A DNA stretch of 64,000 nt, taken from the NCBI RefSeq assembly GCF_042651565.1, contig NZ_JBHSDF010000003.1, one strand, 5' to 3'. A program made the position numbers and the translations under genes. Positions 33,447-42,177 of this stretch are shown here, piece after piece (the first letter of the stretch is position 1; each line of letters begins with the position of its first letter). This stretch comes from Salinispirillum marinum (GTDB taxonomy: Bacteria; Pseudomonadota; Gammaproteobacteria; Pseudomonadales; Natronospirillaceae). The notes below the pieces were generated by a model, which saw nothing but the letters and a program-made list of their open reading frames with translations, was not told the DNA's origin and ran no database searches.

Positions 33447-35290
33447 CGGCCCATCGACGATGGTGCAGAGCTCACCCAAAGTTCGGTGGTCTGTGCCGCG
33501 ACGGGTAGTTGAAGGCAGCCATCCTCGTTCGCCTTCACAATTTGCCCGGAATCCAAGCTGCACCAGGCTTGGTCCGGGTGATTATTCAAGAGCTGCACCG
33601 GCACGGTCAGCCGAGCATCAGTAATGCCTCGGTTGACCGCCACCAGCACGGAACGGTGCTCTAAGGCGCGCGCAAACACCCACATATCGCCTTCTGCATA
33701 CAGATCCACGACCGCCCCATCGCGCAGTTCAGGCAATTCTTTGCGCCAGTTGATCGCCGTTTGATAGGTGCGTAACAGCGTCTCGTGCCACGTTTGATGA
33801 TCCCATGGGAAGGGCGCGCGGCAAGCCGGATCTTCGCCACCCGTTAAGCCAACCTCATCACCGTAGTAGATGCAGGGTACGCCCAAATAGACCATGAGCA
33901 ATCGCACGGCCATCTGCATACGGGGTTGATTTTCCTGCAACAAAGTAAAAAATCGCGGCGTGTCATGACTGTCCAACAAGTTAAATTGTGTTTTGGCCAG
34001 CGCGAAAGGAATCTTAGCCCGTGCTTCACGCATCCATGCCGCCAGATCAGCGGCATCGATATGCGCGGGTTGACGGGCAATATCAACTCCGGCTAAAAAC
34101 ATCCAAACCGGCTGCAGGAACCCGTAATAGTTCATGGCGCCGTCTTCCTGGTCACCCTGCAACCAGGATGTCGCCTCGAAGAAGTGCTCACCAAGGAAAT
34201 AAGCCTCGGGGTTTTCTTCTTTGATCACCCGGCGCATGGCTTTTACGTGTGCGGCGTTGTTAGCAGCGCCCGCGCCCTCGCCGAGCATGTGAATGACATC
34301 CAAGCGCCAGCCGTCCATGGCGAAAGGTGGTCGCAACCAATGCCGCAGCACCGAGCGCTCACCTTGATAAAACACCTCGACAACGTCCGGGTTACTGTAA
34401 TCCAGCACGGGCAGACTTTTGTGGCCCTTCCAACTGACGTAATCGCCATCAGCGGCCATAAAATAGTCGGCATAGGGTTGGATGCCCTGTTGTGCTTGTA
34501 CAAACCATGGATGTTTCACCGAGGTGTGGTTCAGTACGCCGTCCAACAGCATCCGCATACCGCGTTGTTGTGTTTCGTGGCGCAGCGCCAACAGTGCGTC
34601 ATCGCCACCCAAATGCGGGTCAATCGCAAAATAGTCGACGGTGTCGTATTTGTGGTTTGAGTCTGAACGGAACACCGGGTTCAAGTAAATAGCGGTGGCA
34701 CCCAAGGTATGCTGAACATAGTCCAGTGCCTGCACAACCCCTGTCAGGTCGCCGTTAAAGAACTCACTGGGGCCATGCGCTTGGGCGGGCAGTTCGGCCC
34801 ATGTTCGTGCCTTAACCGGTTGTTTATTCAAATAATGATAGGCACCATCGGCTACATTAAGCGTCGGGTCACCGTTACGGAACCGGTCCGGAAATATTTG
34901 ATAGAAGATTTGCTCGCTAACCCAGGCCGGCGGCGCCTCGTGCGCCTGTTTGAAATGCACCTCCAACGGCGGTATGCGCGGATGCATACCATCGGCCGCG
35001 AGCCATAGCATTTGCTGGTCACCCTGCACTTTAAACACATAGGCCGTATGCGCCTGCACGCCATCTAATGCAAAGGACGCTTCATAGTTTTGCCAAGCGT
35101 CCGTGGTGTCCGTGGCCAGCATGGGCACGAGCAGTTCTTCGTTGTCGGGTTGAATTCGCACCCATACCTGTTGGACGTTTAGCGTTTTTTCAACACGAAG
35201 CTGCACCTGCAATTGTCCGTCAGCCTGGTGCAAAAAACCGGGAATAGGAAGATGGAAAAGTCCGTTGTTACGGCTGGTATTTATACTCAC
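33443..35290 (-). CDS. malZ: GH13 maltodextrin glucosidase MalZ
   Basis: This cytoplasmic enzyme removes glucose from the reducing end of maltodextrins. The sequence follows E. coli MalZ from end to end: FYQIFPDRFRNGDP, the nucleophile region DGWRLDVIHMLGE, the acid/base GEHFFEA, and DSHDTPRF. The N-terminal ~120 residues are the MalZ/neopullulanase-type beta domain. The start is not clear. GTG at 35290 (SINTSRNNG) with a weak GAGCGGG is chosen, giving 615 residues; an upstream TTG at 35305 has no ribosome binding site. Its stop overlaps the convergent copA end by 4 bp. No malT or mal transporter is nearby. Confidence 0.9.
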   Translation of the reverse strand: MSINTSRNNGLFHLPIPGFLHQADGQLQVQLRVEKTLNVQQVWVRIQPDNEELLVPMLATDTTDAWQNYEASFALDGVQAHTAYVFKVQGDQQMLWLAADGMHPRIPPLEVHFKQAHEAPPAWVSEQIFYQIFPDRFRNGDPTLNVADGAYHYLNKQPVKARTWAELPAQAHGPSEFFNGDLTGVVQALDYVQHTLGATAIYLNPVFRSDSNHKYDTVDYFAIDPHLGGDDALLALRHETQQRGMRMLLDGVLNHTSVKHPWFVQAQQGIQPYADYFMAADGDYVSWKGHKSLPVLDYSNPDVVEVFYQGERSVLRHWLRPPFAMDGWRLDVIHMLGEGAGAANNAAHVKAMRRVIKEENPEAYFLGEHFFEATSWLQGDQEDGAMNYYGFLQPVWMFLAGVDIARQPAHIDAADLAAWMREARAKIPFALAKTQFNLLDSHDTPRFFTLLQENQPRMQMAVRLLMVYLGVPCIYYGDEVGLTGGEDPACRAPFPWDHQTWHETLLRTYQTAINWRKELPELRDGAVVDLYAEGDMWVFARALEHRSVLVAVNRGITDARLTVPVQLLNNHPDQAWCSLDSGQIVKANEDGCLQLPVAAQTTELWVSSAPSSMGR

Positions 35291-35378
35291 GGGACACCCG
35301 CTCAACTGTTATTGTTGCACAGCAGCGTAGCGATATATGACCATTAGGTTCAGATTGAATTGCGGGGTGGCGGGAAAG

Positions 35379-35412
35379 CACGCCTTGGGTGGAATGCTCC
35401 ACCCAAGGCGTG
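35379..35412 (-). terminator. Strong hairpin after hisD
   Basis: CACGCCTTGGGTGGA pairs perfectly with TCCACCCAAGGCGTG around ATGC, a 15 bp stem. It lies between hisD and malZ, both on the minus strand. On that strand the T run is short (CTTTCCC), so it may act as a terminator or as an RNA 3' stabiliser. Confidence 0.65.
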
Positions 35413-35435
35413 AATTTTAACGGCAGAAGGTCGAT

Positions 35436-36752
35436 TTACTCTTTGATGCGATATTCGGCACTGCGGGCGTGTGCGGTCAGCAACTCACCACGGGCCAATG
35501 GCCCGGCTGACTCGCCCAATTCAGAAGCACTGGCCGGTGTACAGTGAATGATCGAGGATTTCTTCTGGAAATCGTACACCCCCAGAGGTGAACTGAAGCG
35601 CGCCGTACCCGAGGTGGGTAGGACGTGATTCGGCCCGGCCACATAGTCGCCTAAAGCCTCAGAAGTATGGCGACCCATAAAAATGGCGCCCGCATGACGG
35701 ATGCGATCAAGGTATTGCTCCGGTTGATCAACACTCAGCTCCAAGTGTTCTGGCGCGATACGATTTACCCATTCAATGGCTTCTTCCAAGCTCTGTACCT
35801 TGATCAAGGCACCGCGGTCGGCCAAAGACCGACGCGCAATATCCACCCGCTCGAGGGTAGGCAGTAACCGTACAATGGAGGCTTCTACCGCATCCAAATA
35901 CTCGGCATCAGGACATAGCAGAATGGCTTGCGCATCGGCGTCGTGTTCGGCTTGCGAAAACAGATCCATGGCAATCCAATCCGGATCGGTTTTGCCATCA
36001 CACACCACCAGAATTTCCGAAGGCCCTGCCACCATATCGATACCGACCTGGCCAAACACATGCCGTTTCGCTGTCGCGACGTAAATGTTGCCCGGCCCAA
36101 CAACTTTATCCACCGCCGGCACCGTCGCCGTGCCATAGGCTAAGGCGGCTACCGCTTGCGCGCCACCAATGGTGAAGACTTGGTCAACGCCGGACAGCCA
36201 AGCCGCAGCCAACACAAAGTCGGACACGTTGCCGTCGGGTGTGGGATGCGCCATGATCACTTCCGGCACACCGGCCACTTTGGCCGTGACTGCCGTCATG
36301 ACGACCGAACTCGCTAACGGGGCCAAGCCACCGGGTACATAAACCCCAACCCGGTCCAGTGGCGTTATGCGCTGGCCGAGGACGGTGCCACTGGCATCGG
36401 TGTACTGCCAAGATTCTTGCTTTTGGTGCTGATGGTAAGCACGAACCCGTTCGACGGAAATCTCCAAGGCCTGTTGCAACTTAGGGGACAGACGCTGGTA
36501 GGCTGCTTCCAACGCCGGGCGCTCTATGCGCAGTTCAGCCATCTGTTCGACGGCCATACGGTCAAAGCGGTTGGTGTATTCCAACAGCGCGTCATCTCCA
36601 CGCGCGCGGACATCGGCAATAATCTTCAAAACCGTGTCGTTAACCTGGGTGTCCGACACCCCTTCCCACGCCAGCAGCGCATCCAACTGTTGACGGAAAT
36701 CGTCTTGTTGCGAATCAAACCGACGAATGTGTCCACTGGTAGCCTTAGTCAC
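35436..36752 (-). CDS. hisD: Histidinol dehydrogenase
   Basis: The enzyme performs the last two oxidation steps of histidine synthesis. The 438-residue product has the zinc and substrate motifs GPSEILVVCDGK, FSQAEHD and the signature region GNIYVATAKRHVFG. The start is a GTG at 36752 that overlaps the hisG stop by 8 bp, so translation is coupled. In pseudomonads hisC follows hisD, but here a hairpin and malZ follow. Confidence 0.96.
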   Translation of the reverse strand: MTKATSGHIRRFDSQQDDFRQQLDALLAWEGVSDTQVNDTVLKIIADVRARGDDALLEYTNRFDRMAVEQMAELRIERPALEAAYQRLSPKLQQALEISVERVRAYHQHQKQESWQYTDASGTVLGQRITPLDRVGVYVPGGLAPLASSVVMTAVTAKVAGVPEVIMAHPTPDGNVSDFVLAAAWLSGVDQVFTIGGAQAVAALAYGTATVPAVDKVVGPGNIYVATAKRHVFGQVGIDMVAGPSEILVVCDGKTDPDWIAMDLFSQAEHDADAQAILLCPDAEYLDAVEASIVRLLPTLERVDIARRSLADRGALIKVQSLEEAIEWVNRIAPEHLELSVDQPEQYLDRIRHAGAIFMGRHTSEALGDYVAGPNHVLPTSGTARFSSPLGVYDFQKKSSIIHCTPASASELGESAGPLARGELLTAHARSAEYRIKE

Positions 36753-37380
36753 GCTTACTTACCGCCTCTTCCAATTGTTTTACAATGGGCATGATGTGTT
36801 CCGCCTTCGTTTTGTACGCCGCACGCGACACCACCAAGCGCGTCGAAATATCGGCCATGTGTTCACGCGGCTCCAATCCGTTCGCCAATAGGGTATTGCC
36901 GGTATCCACAATATCGACAATGCAGTCGGCCAAATTCATGATTGGCGCAAGCTCCATGCCGCCATAGAGTTTGATGATATCAACCTGCCGACCCTGTTCG
37001 GCGAAATAACGCTTCGCCACTTTAACGAACTTGGTTGCTACTCGTAACCGCCCTTCTGGCATGACCGCGCCTTTGATGGCAGCGGTCATCAGACGGCAAC
37101 GTGCGATGTTGAGGTCCACCAATTCATACATCTCCTGCCCACCATGCTCCATCAGCACGTCTTTACCGGAGACACCCAGATCAGCCACACCGTATTCCAC
37201 GTATGTGGGTACGTCGGCGGCACGAATGACGATCAGTCGAACATTCGGCTGAGTGGTTTCAAAGATCAATTTACGACTGGTGTGCACATCTTCCAAAGGC
37301 TCTATACCGGCCGCCGCAAACAGCGGTAACGTCTCTTTCAGAATGCGACCTTTCGACAAAGCAATGGTAATGGCTGACAT
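36745..37380 (-). CDS. hisG: ATP phosphoribosyltransferase, short form
   Basis: HisG commits PRPP and ATP to histidine synthesis. At 211 residues it is the short form without the regulatory ACT-like domain, and such enzymes work in an octamer with HisZ. HisZ is not in the window. The phosphate-binding loop is seen as DIVDTGNTLLANGL. It lies between murA and hisD, as in Pseudomonas. Confidence 0.95.
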   Translation of the reverse strand: MSAITIALSKGRILKETLPLFAAAGIEPLEDVHTSRKLIFETTQPNVRLIVIRAADVPTYVEYGVADLGVSGKDVLMEHGGQEMYELVDLNIARCRLMTAAIKGAVMPEGRLRVATKFVKVAKRYFAEQGRQVDIIKLYGGMELAPIMNLADCIVDIVDTGNTLLANGLEPREHMADISTRLVVSRAAYKTKAEHIMPIVKQLEEAVSKRD

Positions 37381-37404
37381 GAAATCTCTGGCTCTTTTAA
37401 CGTG

Positions 37405-37424
37405 CAGGCCTCTGTTGAGGCCTG
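37405..37424 (-). terminator. Hairpin between murA and hisG
   Basis: CAGGCCTC and GAGGCCTG form a perfect 8 bp stem with a TGTT loop in the 80 bp gap between murA and hisG. There is no T run on the minus strand, so it is more likely an attenuating or stabilising structure than a full terminator. It may set the murA:hisG ratio. Confidence 0.4.
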
Positions 37425-37460
37425 TTCATGGTTTTATCCGGGTGAACTCAGGTTAGTTCC

Positions 37461-38723
37461 CTAGCCAGCAACGCGCTTGATGCTCGCACCCAGTTGCTGC
37501 AGTTTTTCTTCAATGCACTCATACCCACGGTCAATGTGATAAATCCGATCCACCAAGGTTTCGCCATCGGCGACCAAAGCAGCCAACACCAGGCTGGCAG
37601 AAGCTCGCAAGTCCGTTGCCATGACCGGCGCGGCGTGCAGACGCTCGACACCTTGAATCACCACCGTATTGCCTTTAATAATCGCCTGCGCACCCATACG
37701 ATGCAGTTCTTGTATGTGCATAAAACGGTTTTCAAAAATGGTTTCTTCCACCGTCCCTGTGCCCTCTGCCACGGCATTCAGTACCGTAAACTGGGCCTGC
37801 ATGTCGGTGGGGAACGCCGGATATGGGGCTGTGGTGACATCCACGGCCTTAGGTCGGCGGCCTTCCATGTCCAGCAAAATCGTGTCGTCCGTCGTGACAA
37901 TTTTCGCCCCGGCCTCACGCAATTTAGCCAACACGGCATCCATCGATTTGGGGTCAACGTCCTTAAGCATGACGCGACCGCCTGACACCGCTCCGGCCAC
38001 GAGGTAGGTACCCGCTTCAATCCGGTCGGGCAGCACTTTGTAGTCGCAGCCATGCAATGTTTCTACACCAGTAACCCGCAACGTGTCGGTTCCGATGCCG
38101 TCAATTTTAGCGCCCATGGCGACCAAACACTTAGCCAGATCCACCACTTCAGGTTCACGGGCTGCATTTTCAATGACGGTTTCACCGTCCGCCAGCACGG
38201 CGGCCATCAACACGTTTTCGGTGCCGGTTACCGACACTGTATCAAAGAAATACGAATTTCCCGTTAACCGTGCGTCTCGCCGGGCCTTTATATAGCCATC
38301 TTCCATCACAATATGAGCACCCAGCGCCTCCATACCGCGCAGGTGAAGATCCACCGGACGACTGCCTATGGCACATCCCCCCGGCAGCGACACATTGGCT
38401 TCGCCAAAATGCGCCAACAGCGGACCCAACACCAGTATTGAGGCACGCATGGTTTTGACCAACGAGTACGGTGCTGTGCAGTCCTTCAAGGTACCGGCGT
38501 TGATCTGCACGCTCATGTCTTCATTGATTAAGACCTCAACGCCCATACACACCAGTAGTTCAATCATGGTGGTGATGTCGTTCAAGTGCGGTAAATTCCG
38601 CAACGTTACCGGCTCTTTGGTCAGCAAGGTAGCGGCTAAAATCGGTAAGGCCGCGTTTTTAGCACCTGATATGCGAATGGTGCCGTCGATGGGCCGGCCA
38701 CCGGTAATCAGTAATTTATCCAT
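37461..38723 (-). CDS. murA: UDP-N-acetylglucosamine 1-carboxyvinyltransferase
   Basis: MurA transfers enolpyruvate from PEP to UDP-GlcNAc, the first committed step of peptidoglycan synthesis. The 420-residue length is standard. Lys22 (SGAKNAALP) and the catalytic Cys117 in LPGGCAIG are present, so this is a fosfomycin-sensitive type by the Cys criterion. It is 8 bp downstream of ibaG, the usual neighbour. Confidence 0.97.
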   Translation of the reverse strand: MDKLLITGGRPIDGTIRISGAKNAALPILAATLLTKEPVTLRNLPHLNDITTMIELLVCMGVEVLINEDMSVQINAGTLKDCTAPYSLVKTMRASILVLGPLLAHFGEANVSLPGGCAIGSRPVDLHLRGMEALGAHIVMEDGYIKARRDARLTGNSYFFDTVSVTGTENVLMAAVLADGETVIENAAREPEVVDLAKCLVAMGAKIDGIGTDTLRVTGVETLHGCDYKVLPDRIEAGTYLVAGAVSGGRVMLKDVDPKSMDAVLAKLREAGAKIVTTDDTILLDMEGRRPKAVDVTTAPYPAFPTDMQAQFTVLNAVAEGTGTVEETIFENRFMHIQELHRMGAQAIIKGNTVVIQGVERLHAAPVMATDLRASASLVLAALVADGETLVDRIYHIDRGYECIEEKLQQLGASIKRVAG

Positions 38724-38731
38724 AGAATGGG

Positions 38732-38956
38732 TTAACCGTTCTCCGTTCCCAGATCCATGGTCACTGCGTGAATAGCGCCACTCTGGATGTGTTCGTTCAA
38801 AAAGCCGTAAATCAACTGCTGTTGCTTCACTGGCATGAGTCCCGCGAACGCTTGTCCGCGTGCTTTAACATGAAATTTGGCGCCGCTGCCAGAGACTTCG
38901 ATTGTGCAATCGGGCAATGCAGCGGTGAGGATTTCCTGTACAAGTTCAGCGTGCAT
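38732..38956 (-). CDS. ibaG: BolA family protein IbaG
   Basis: The start MHAELVQEIL at 38956 gives 74 residues. IbaG (YrbA) is a BolA-type protein that binds iron-sulfur clusters with monothiol glutaredoxins and is tied to acid resistance and envelope homeostasis. The segment GSGAKFHVKARGQAFAGL is the BolA-core loop. It is the first gene of the ibaG-murA-hisG-hisD set. In E. coli mlaFEDCB precede it; here yrbG lies directly upstream, in divergence. Confidence 0.93.
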   Translation of the reverse strand: MHAELVQEILTAALPDCTIEVSGSGAKFHVKARGQAFAGLMPVKQQQLIYGFLNEHIQSGAIHAVTMDLGTENG

Positions 38957-39151
38957 GTGACACCTCACGATAAAAGGTCGAGCATTATATGAAATACCAG
39001 TGCATCGCACCACCCGAACAAACCATTCGTTCGCTGTTCAAGCCGCTTTGATTGACTATTTTCGCTTTGTTGCACTTTCTCGGCCCAACCCACCTTGCAT
39101 TTACATTGTTGCTTGCTTTTAATGTGCTTCCATTTTTCGGATGACATACAG

Positions 39152-40120
39152 ATGCTGACCATTGTAGCCGCAATTGTAGTAGGTTTAATCGTGTTGGTGT
39201 GGAGTTCCGACCGTTTTGTCGGCGGGGCCGCCGCACTCGCCAACTCATTAGGTATATCACCGCTCATCATCGGTTTAACGGTGGTTGCCCTAGGCACCAG
39301 CGCGCCGGAAATACTGGTCTCGGCCAGTGCGGCCATTCAAGGCAGCACGCCGCTGGCGATTGGTAACGCACAAGGCTCGAACATAGCCAATTTAGGCCTT
39401 GTTCTGGCCGTTTGTGCACTGATCATTGCCCTGCCCGTTAACCGTGCGGTTTGGAAACGGGAGTCGTACGTTCTACTGGGAGTGACGCTCGCCTTAGGGG
39501 CCATATTATGGGACCTACATTTAAGCTTTCTTGAAGGTGCCCTCCTAGTAGTGCTCATGGCGCTCTTTATAAGCTATACCGTGTGGTCAGTGAAGAAAGC
39601 CAAAGATGTAGCCGAGCTGCCAGACTTCTCGGAAGACATACCTGATGATATGCCCTTGGGAAAAGCGGTTTTTTGGGTCGTTGCCGGGTTAATTTTATTG
39701 GTACTGGGTGCTCAGTCTCTGGTCTGGGGTGCTACCGAGCTGGCGCTGCGGTTTGGCATCAGCGAACTGGTGGTGGGGGCGACCATTGTAGCCATCGGCA
39801 CCAGCTTGCCTGAGCTGGCCACATCCATTACCAGCACACTGAAGGGCCACCATGAAATGACCATTGGTAATGTGGTCGGCTCTAATATTTTCAACATTCT
39901 TGCCGTGATCGGCATTGCCGGCATGATCGCTCCGACTGACTTCGAAGCGGCCGTTTTCTGGCGAGATTATGTCTTTGTTCTTGGCTTAACCCTTTTGTTG
40001 TTGGTCGTGGCGTGGTGGTTTGGTCGACACAACAAAGCCATTCCGAGGGTATTTGGTCTGGTGCTACTGGCGGCCTACCTTTACTATTTGTACCTCAATT
40101 ATATGGCGTTATCGGCATGA
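39152..40120 (+). CDS. yrbG: Calcium/sodium antiporter YrbG (CaCA family)
   Basis: The start MLTIVAAIVVG at 39152 is chosen over an upstream in-frame ATG at 39095 because it begins directly with the first transmembrane helix. The 322-residue product has ten helices and two inverted alpha-repeats with GTSAPEILVSASAA and GTSLPELATSITST, the ion-binding cores of the K+-independent Ca2+/Na+ exchanger family. It overlaps kdsD as ATGA. Confidence 0.93.
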   Translation: MLTIVAAIVVGLIVLVWSSDRFVGGAAALANSLGISPLIIGLTVVALGTSAPEILVSASAAIQGSTPLAIGNAQGSNIANLGLVLAVCALIIALPVNRAVWKRESYVLLGVTLALGAILWDLHLSFLEGALLVVLMALFISYTVWSVKKAKDVAELPDFSEDIPDDMPLGKAVFWVVAGLILLVLGAQSLVWGATELALRFGISELVVGATIVAIGTSLPELATSITSTLKGHHEMTIGNVVGSNIFNILAVIGIAGMIAPTDFEAAVFWRDYVFVLGLTLLLLVVAWWFGRHNKAIPRVFGLVLLAAYLYYLYLNYMALSA

Positions 40121-41103
40121 CCCAATCTCCGGCAAAAACCTTTTCATTTTTAACCAGTGCTCGGCGCACCTTACAAATGGAGGCCGAGGCCATCAGCGCC
40201 TTGCTGGATCGCTTGGATGATGATTTCTCCAAGGCCTGCGAATTGATTCTGGCCGGTAAAGGCCGGGTCGTGGTCACTGGCATGGGCAAGTCAGGTCATA
40301 TCGGCAATAAGATTGCAGCTACACTGGCCAGTACTGGCACACCGGCTTTTTTTATGCACCCAGGGGAAGCCAGCCACGGCGACTTGGGCATGATAACGCG
40401 GGATGACACCATTATTGCGCTATCAAACAGCGGTGAAACCAACGAAATCATTTCGTTACTGCCAGCGATTAAACGACTGGGTATACCGGTGATCGCCATT
40501 ACGGGGCAAGCCGAATCTACGCTTGGCCAAGAAGCCGACGCCATGTTGGACAGCGGCGTCGACATTGAAGCCTGCCCGTTAAATTTAGCCCCCACGTCCA
40601 GCACCACAACAGCGCTGGTGCTGGGGGATGCCCTCGCCATTGCCCTGCTGGAATCGCGCGGTTTTTCGGCCGAAGATTTCGCCTTCTCCCACCCCGGCGG
40701 CAGCTTGGGTAAGCGACTGTTGCTGAAGGTTGAAAACATCATGCAAACCGGCGACCGCATTCCCAAAGTTGCCCCCACCGCCAGTGTCTCTGACGCCTTG
40801 TTGGAAATGACCCAAAAAGGCCTGGGCATGACCACGGTCATCGATGATCAGAATCAACTGTTGGGCGTGTACACCGACGGCGACTTACGTCGCACCTTCG
40901 AACGCGATATTGACCTTAAAGCCGCACGTGTGACCGATGTTATGCATCGCGGCGGAAAAACCATCGGGCCGGGTGCGTTGGCGGCGGAGGCATTGTATGT
41001 GATGGAGCAAGCACAGATCACCGCACTGGTTGTTATCGACAGCAATCATGAACCCATTGGCATCGTTCACATGCATGATTTGCTGCGCGCCGGAGTGGCG
41101 TAG
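40117..41103 (+). CDS. kdsD: Arabinose-5-phosphate isomerase
   Basis: KdsD converts ribulose-5-phosphate to arabinose-5-phosphate, the first step of KDO synthesis for lipopolysaccharide. The 328-residue product has an N-terminal SIS domain (GMGKSGHIGNKIAATLASTG, then SNSGETNE) and a C-terminal CBS pair (VENIMQTGD, VTDVMHRGG). The start overlaps the yrbG stop (ATGA), and its TAG shares bases with the GTG of lptC. The expected next gene, kdsC, is absent. Confidence 0.95.
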   Translation: MTQSPAKTFSFLTSARRTLQMEAEAISALLDRLDDDFSKACELILAGKGRVVVTGMGKSGHIGNKIAATLASTGTPAFFMHPGEASHGDLGMITRDDTIIALSNSGETNEIISLLPAIKRLGIPVIAITGQAESTLGQEADAMLDSGVDIEACPLNLAPTSSTTTALVLGDALAIALLESRGFSAEDFAFSHPGGSLGKRLLLKVENIMQTGDRIPKVAPTASVSDALLEMTQKGLGMTTVIDDQNQLLGVYTDGDLRRTFERDIDLKAARVTDVMHRGGKTIGPGALAAEALYVMEQAQITALVVIDSNHEPIGIVHMHDLLRAGVA

Positions 41104-41657
41104 TGGCTTGGCGCTGGGGCCTTCCGTTACTGGCCATCGGGCTCAGTGTGCTCGGGTTATGGTGGTCAGCGCGCACCACCCCTTTGGCCCCTGTCGTCAC
41201 GGAAGAGAGCGCCGCCCTCCCACAATTGCGCATGCAAGGTATTGAGCGCGTTACCGTAAAGGCTGATGGCACATGGGTTTCCACACTCACGGCCAGCGCT
41301 GCAGAATACTATTCCGCCAATGACGAATTATGGCTCACGCAACCCATAGTCCGCGCTGCAGGCACTCCACCTAACCATTTGACGGCTGACACCGCCCGAG
41401 TACAGCAAGGGCAACATTGGCTGTTAACCGGGAATGTTGTGGTAACCAACGACCCGGACCACCCAACACCGCTGGTCATTCACACAGAACAACTGCAATA
41501 TGACACAGCGTCTCAACTGGCGACCACCGAGCAAGCGGTCAATATTCGCCAAGGAGAACGCATGAACACGGATGCCATTGGCATGACCTTGAACCTTGAA
41601 ACCATGGAGTTCGACCTGCATGAGCACGTTCGTTCAACGTTCCGTCCTGATCAGTAG
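41103..41657 (+). CDS. lptC: LPS export protein LptC
   Basis: The start is a GTG at 41103 that overlaps the kdsD stop (TAGTG). The 184-residue product has one N-terminal transmembrane helix (about residues 5-22) and a periplasmic beta-jellyroll with the LptC motif LTADTARVQQGQHWLLTGNV. It takes LPS from LptB2FG and passes it to LptA. Its last 38 bp overlap lptA in a different frame. Confidence 0.92.
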   Translation: MAWRWGLPLLAIGLSVLGLWWSARTTPLAPVVTEESAALPQLRMQGIERVTVKADGTWVSTLTASAAEYYSANDELWLTQPIVRAAGTPPNHLTADTARVQQGQHWLLTGNVVVTNDPDHPTPLVIHTEQLQYDTASQLATTEQAVNIRQGERMNTDAIGMTLNLETMEFDLHEHVRSTFRPDQ

Positions 41658-42177
41658 TCTGTTGCTGAGCAGCGCCATCTACGCCGTTCCCGGTGACCGC
41701 GACCTGCCCATCGATATTGTGGCCGATCGCAACCAGGGAAATTTACGCGCTAACGTCATGACGTATACGGGCAATGTGGTCATTACCCAAGGCACGCTGC
41801 ACATTGAAGGGCAAGAGGTGGTGGTCTATCGCAATGACAATAATGAAATTTCCCGCCTGGTAGCGTCGGGAACCGAACCGGCTTGGGTAGCCGACCAATT
41901 TGACCTTGATGAACCCATCACCCGCTTGGAAGGCCAAACGGTGACCTACGATGCGGAAACCGGCGTGATTACCGCACAGGGCAGTGCTCGTCTGCAACAG
42001 GGCCGCAACATCGCGACAGCACATTACATTCGCTACAACCAGGAAACGGATGATTTTGAATCAAACTTTCGCGCCCCGGACGGCAGTGAAGGTGAACGCG
42101 TCTCCATGTGCTTAACCAATGAGGAAGAGAATGGCCAAACAGCTGATCGCCCGGCATCTTGCCAAAACATACGGTAA
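41620..42177 (+). CDS. lptA: LPS transport periplasmic protein LptA
   Basis: ATG at 41620 gives 185 residues with a signal peptide (hydrophobic 8-20, cleavage after AIYA). The LptA/OstA domain has GNLRANVMTYTGNVVITQGT. It forms the periplasmic bridge of the Lpt machine. The last ~16 residues overlap lptB in another frame and carry two Cys residues (SMCLTNEEENG and PASCQNIR). The overlap is unusually long, and the sequence composition of the tail is dictated by both frames. Confidence 0.93.
   Translation: MSTFVQRSVLISSLLLSSAIYAVPGDRDLPIDIVADRNQGNLRANVMTYTGNVVITQGTLHIEGQEVVVYRNDNNEISRLVASGTEPAWVADQFDLDEPITRLEGQTVTYDAETGVITAQGSARLQQGRNIATAHYIRYNQETDDFESNFRAPDGSEGERVSMCLTNEEENGQTADRPASCQNIR

Noticed and set aside
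35303..35305. TTG start for malZ
   Set aside because: No ribosome binding site precedes it; GTG at 35290 is more plausible.
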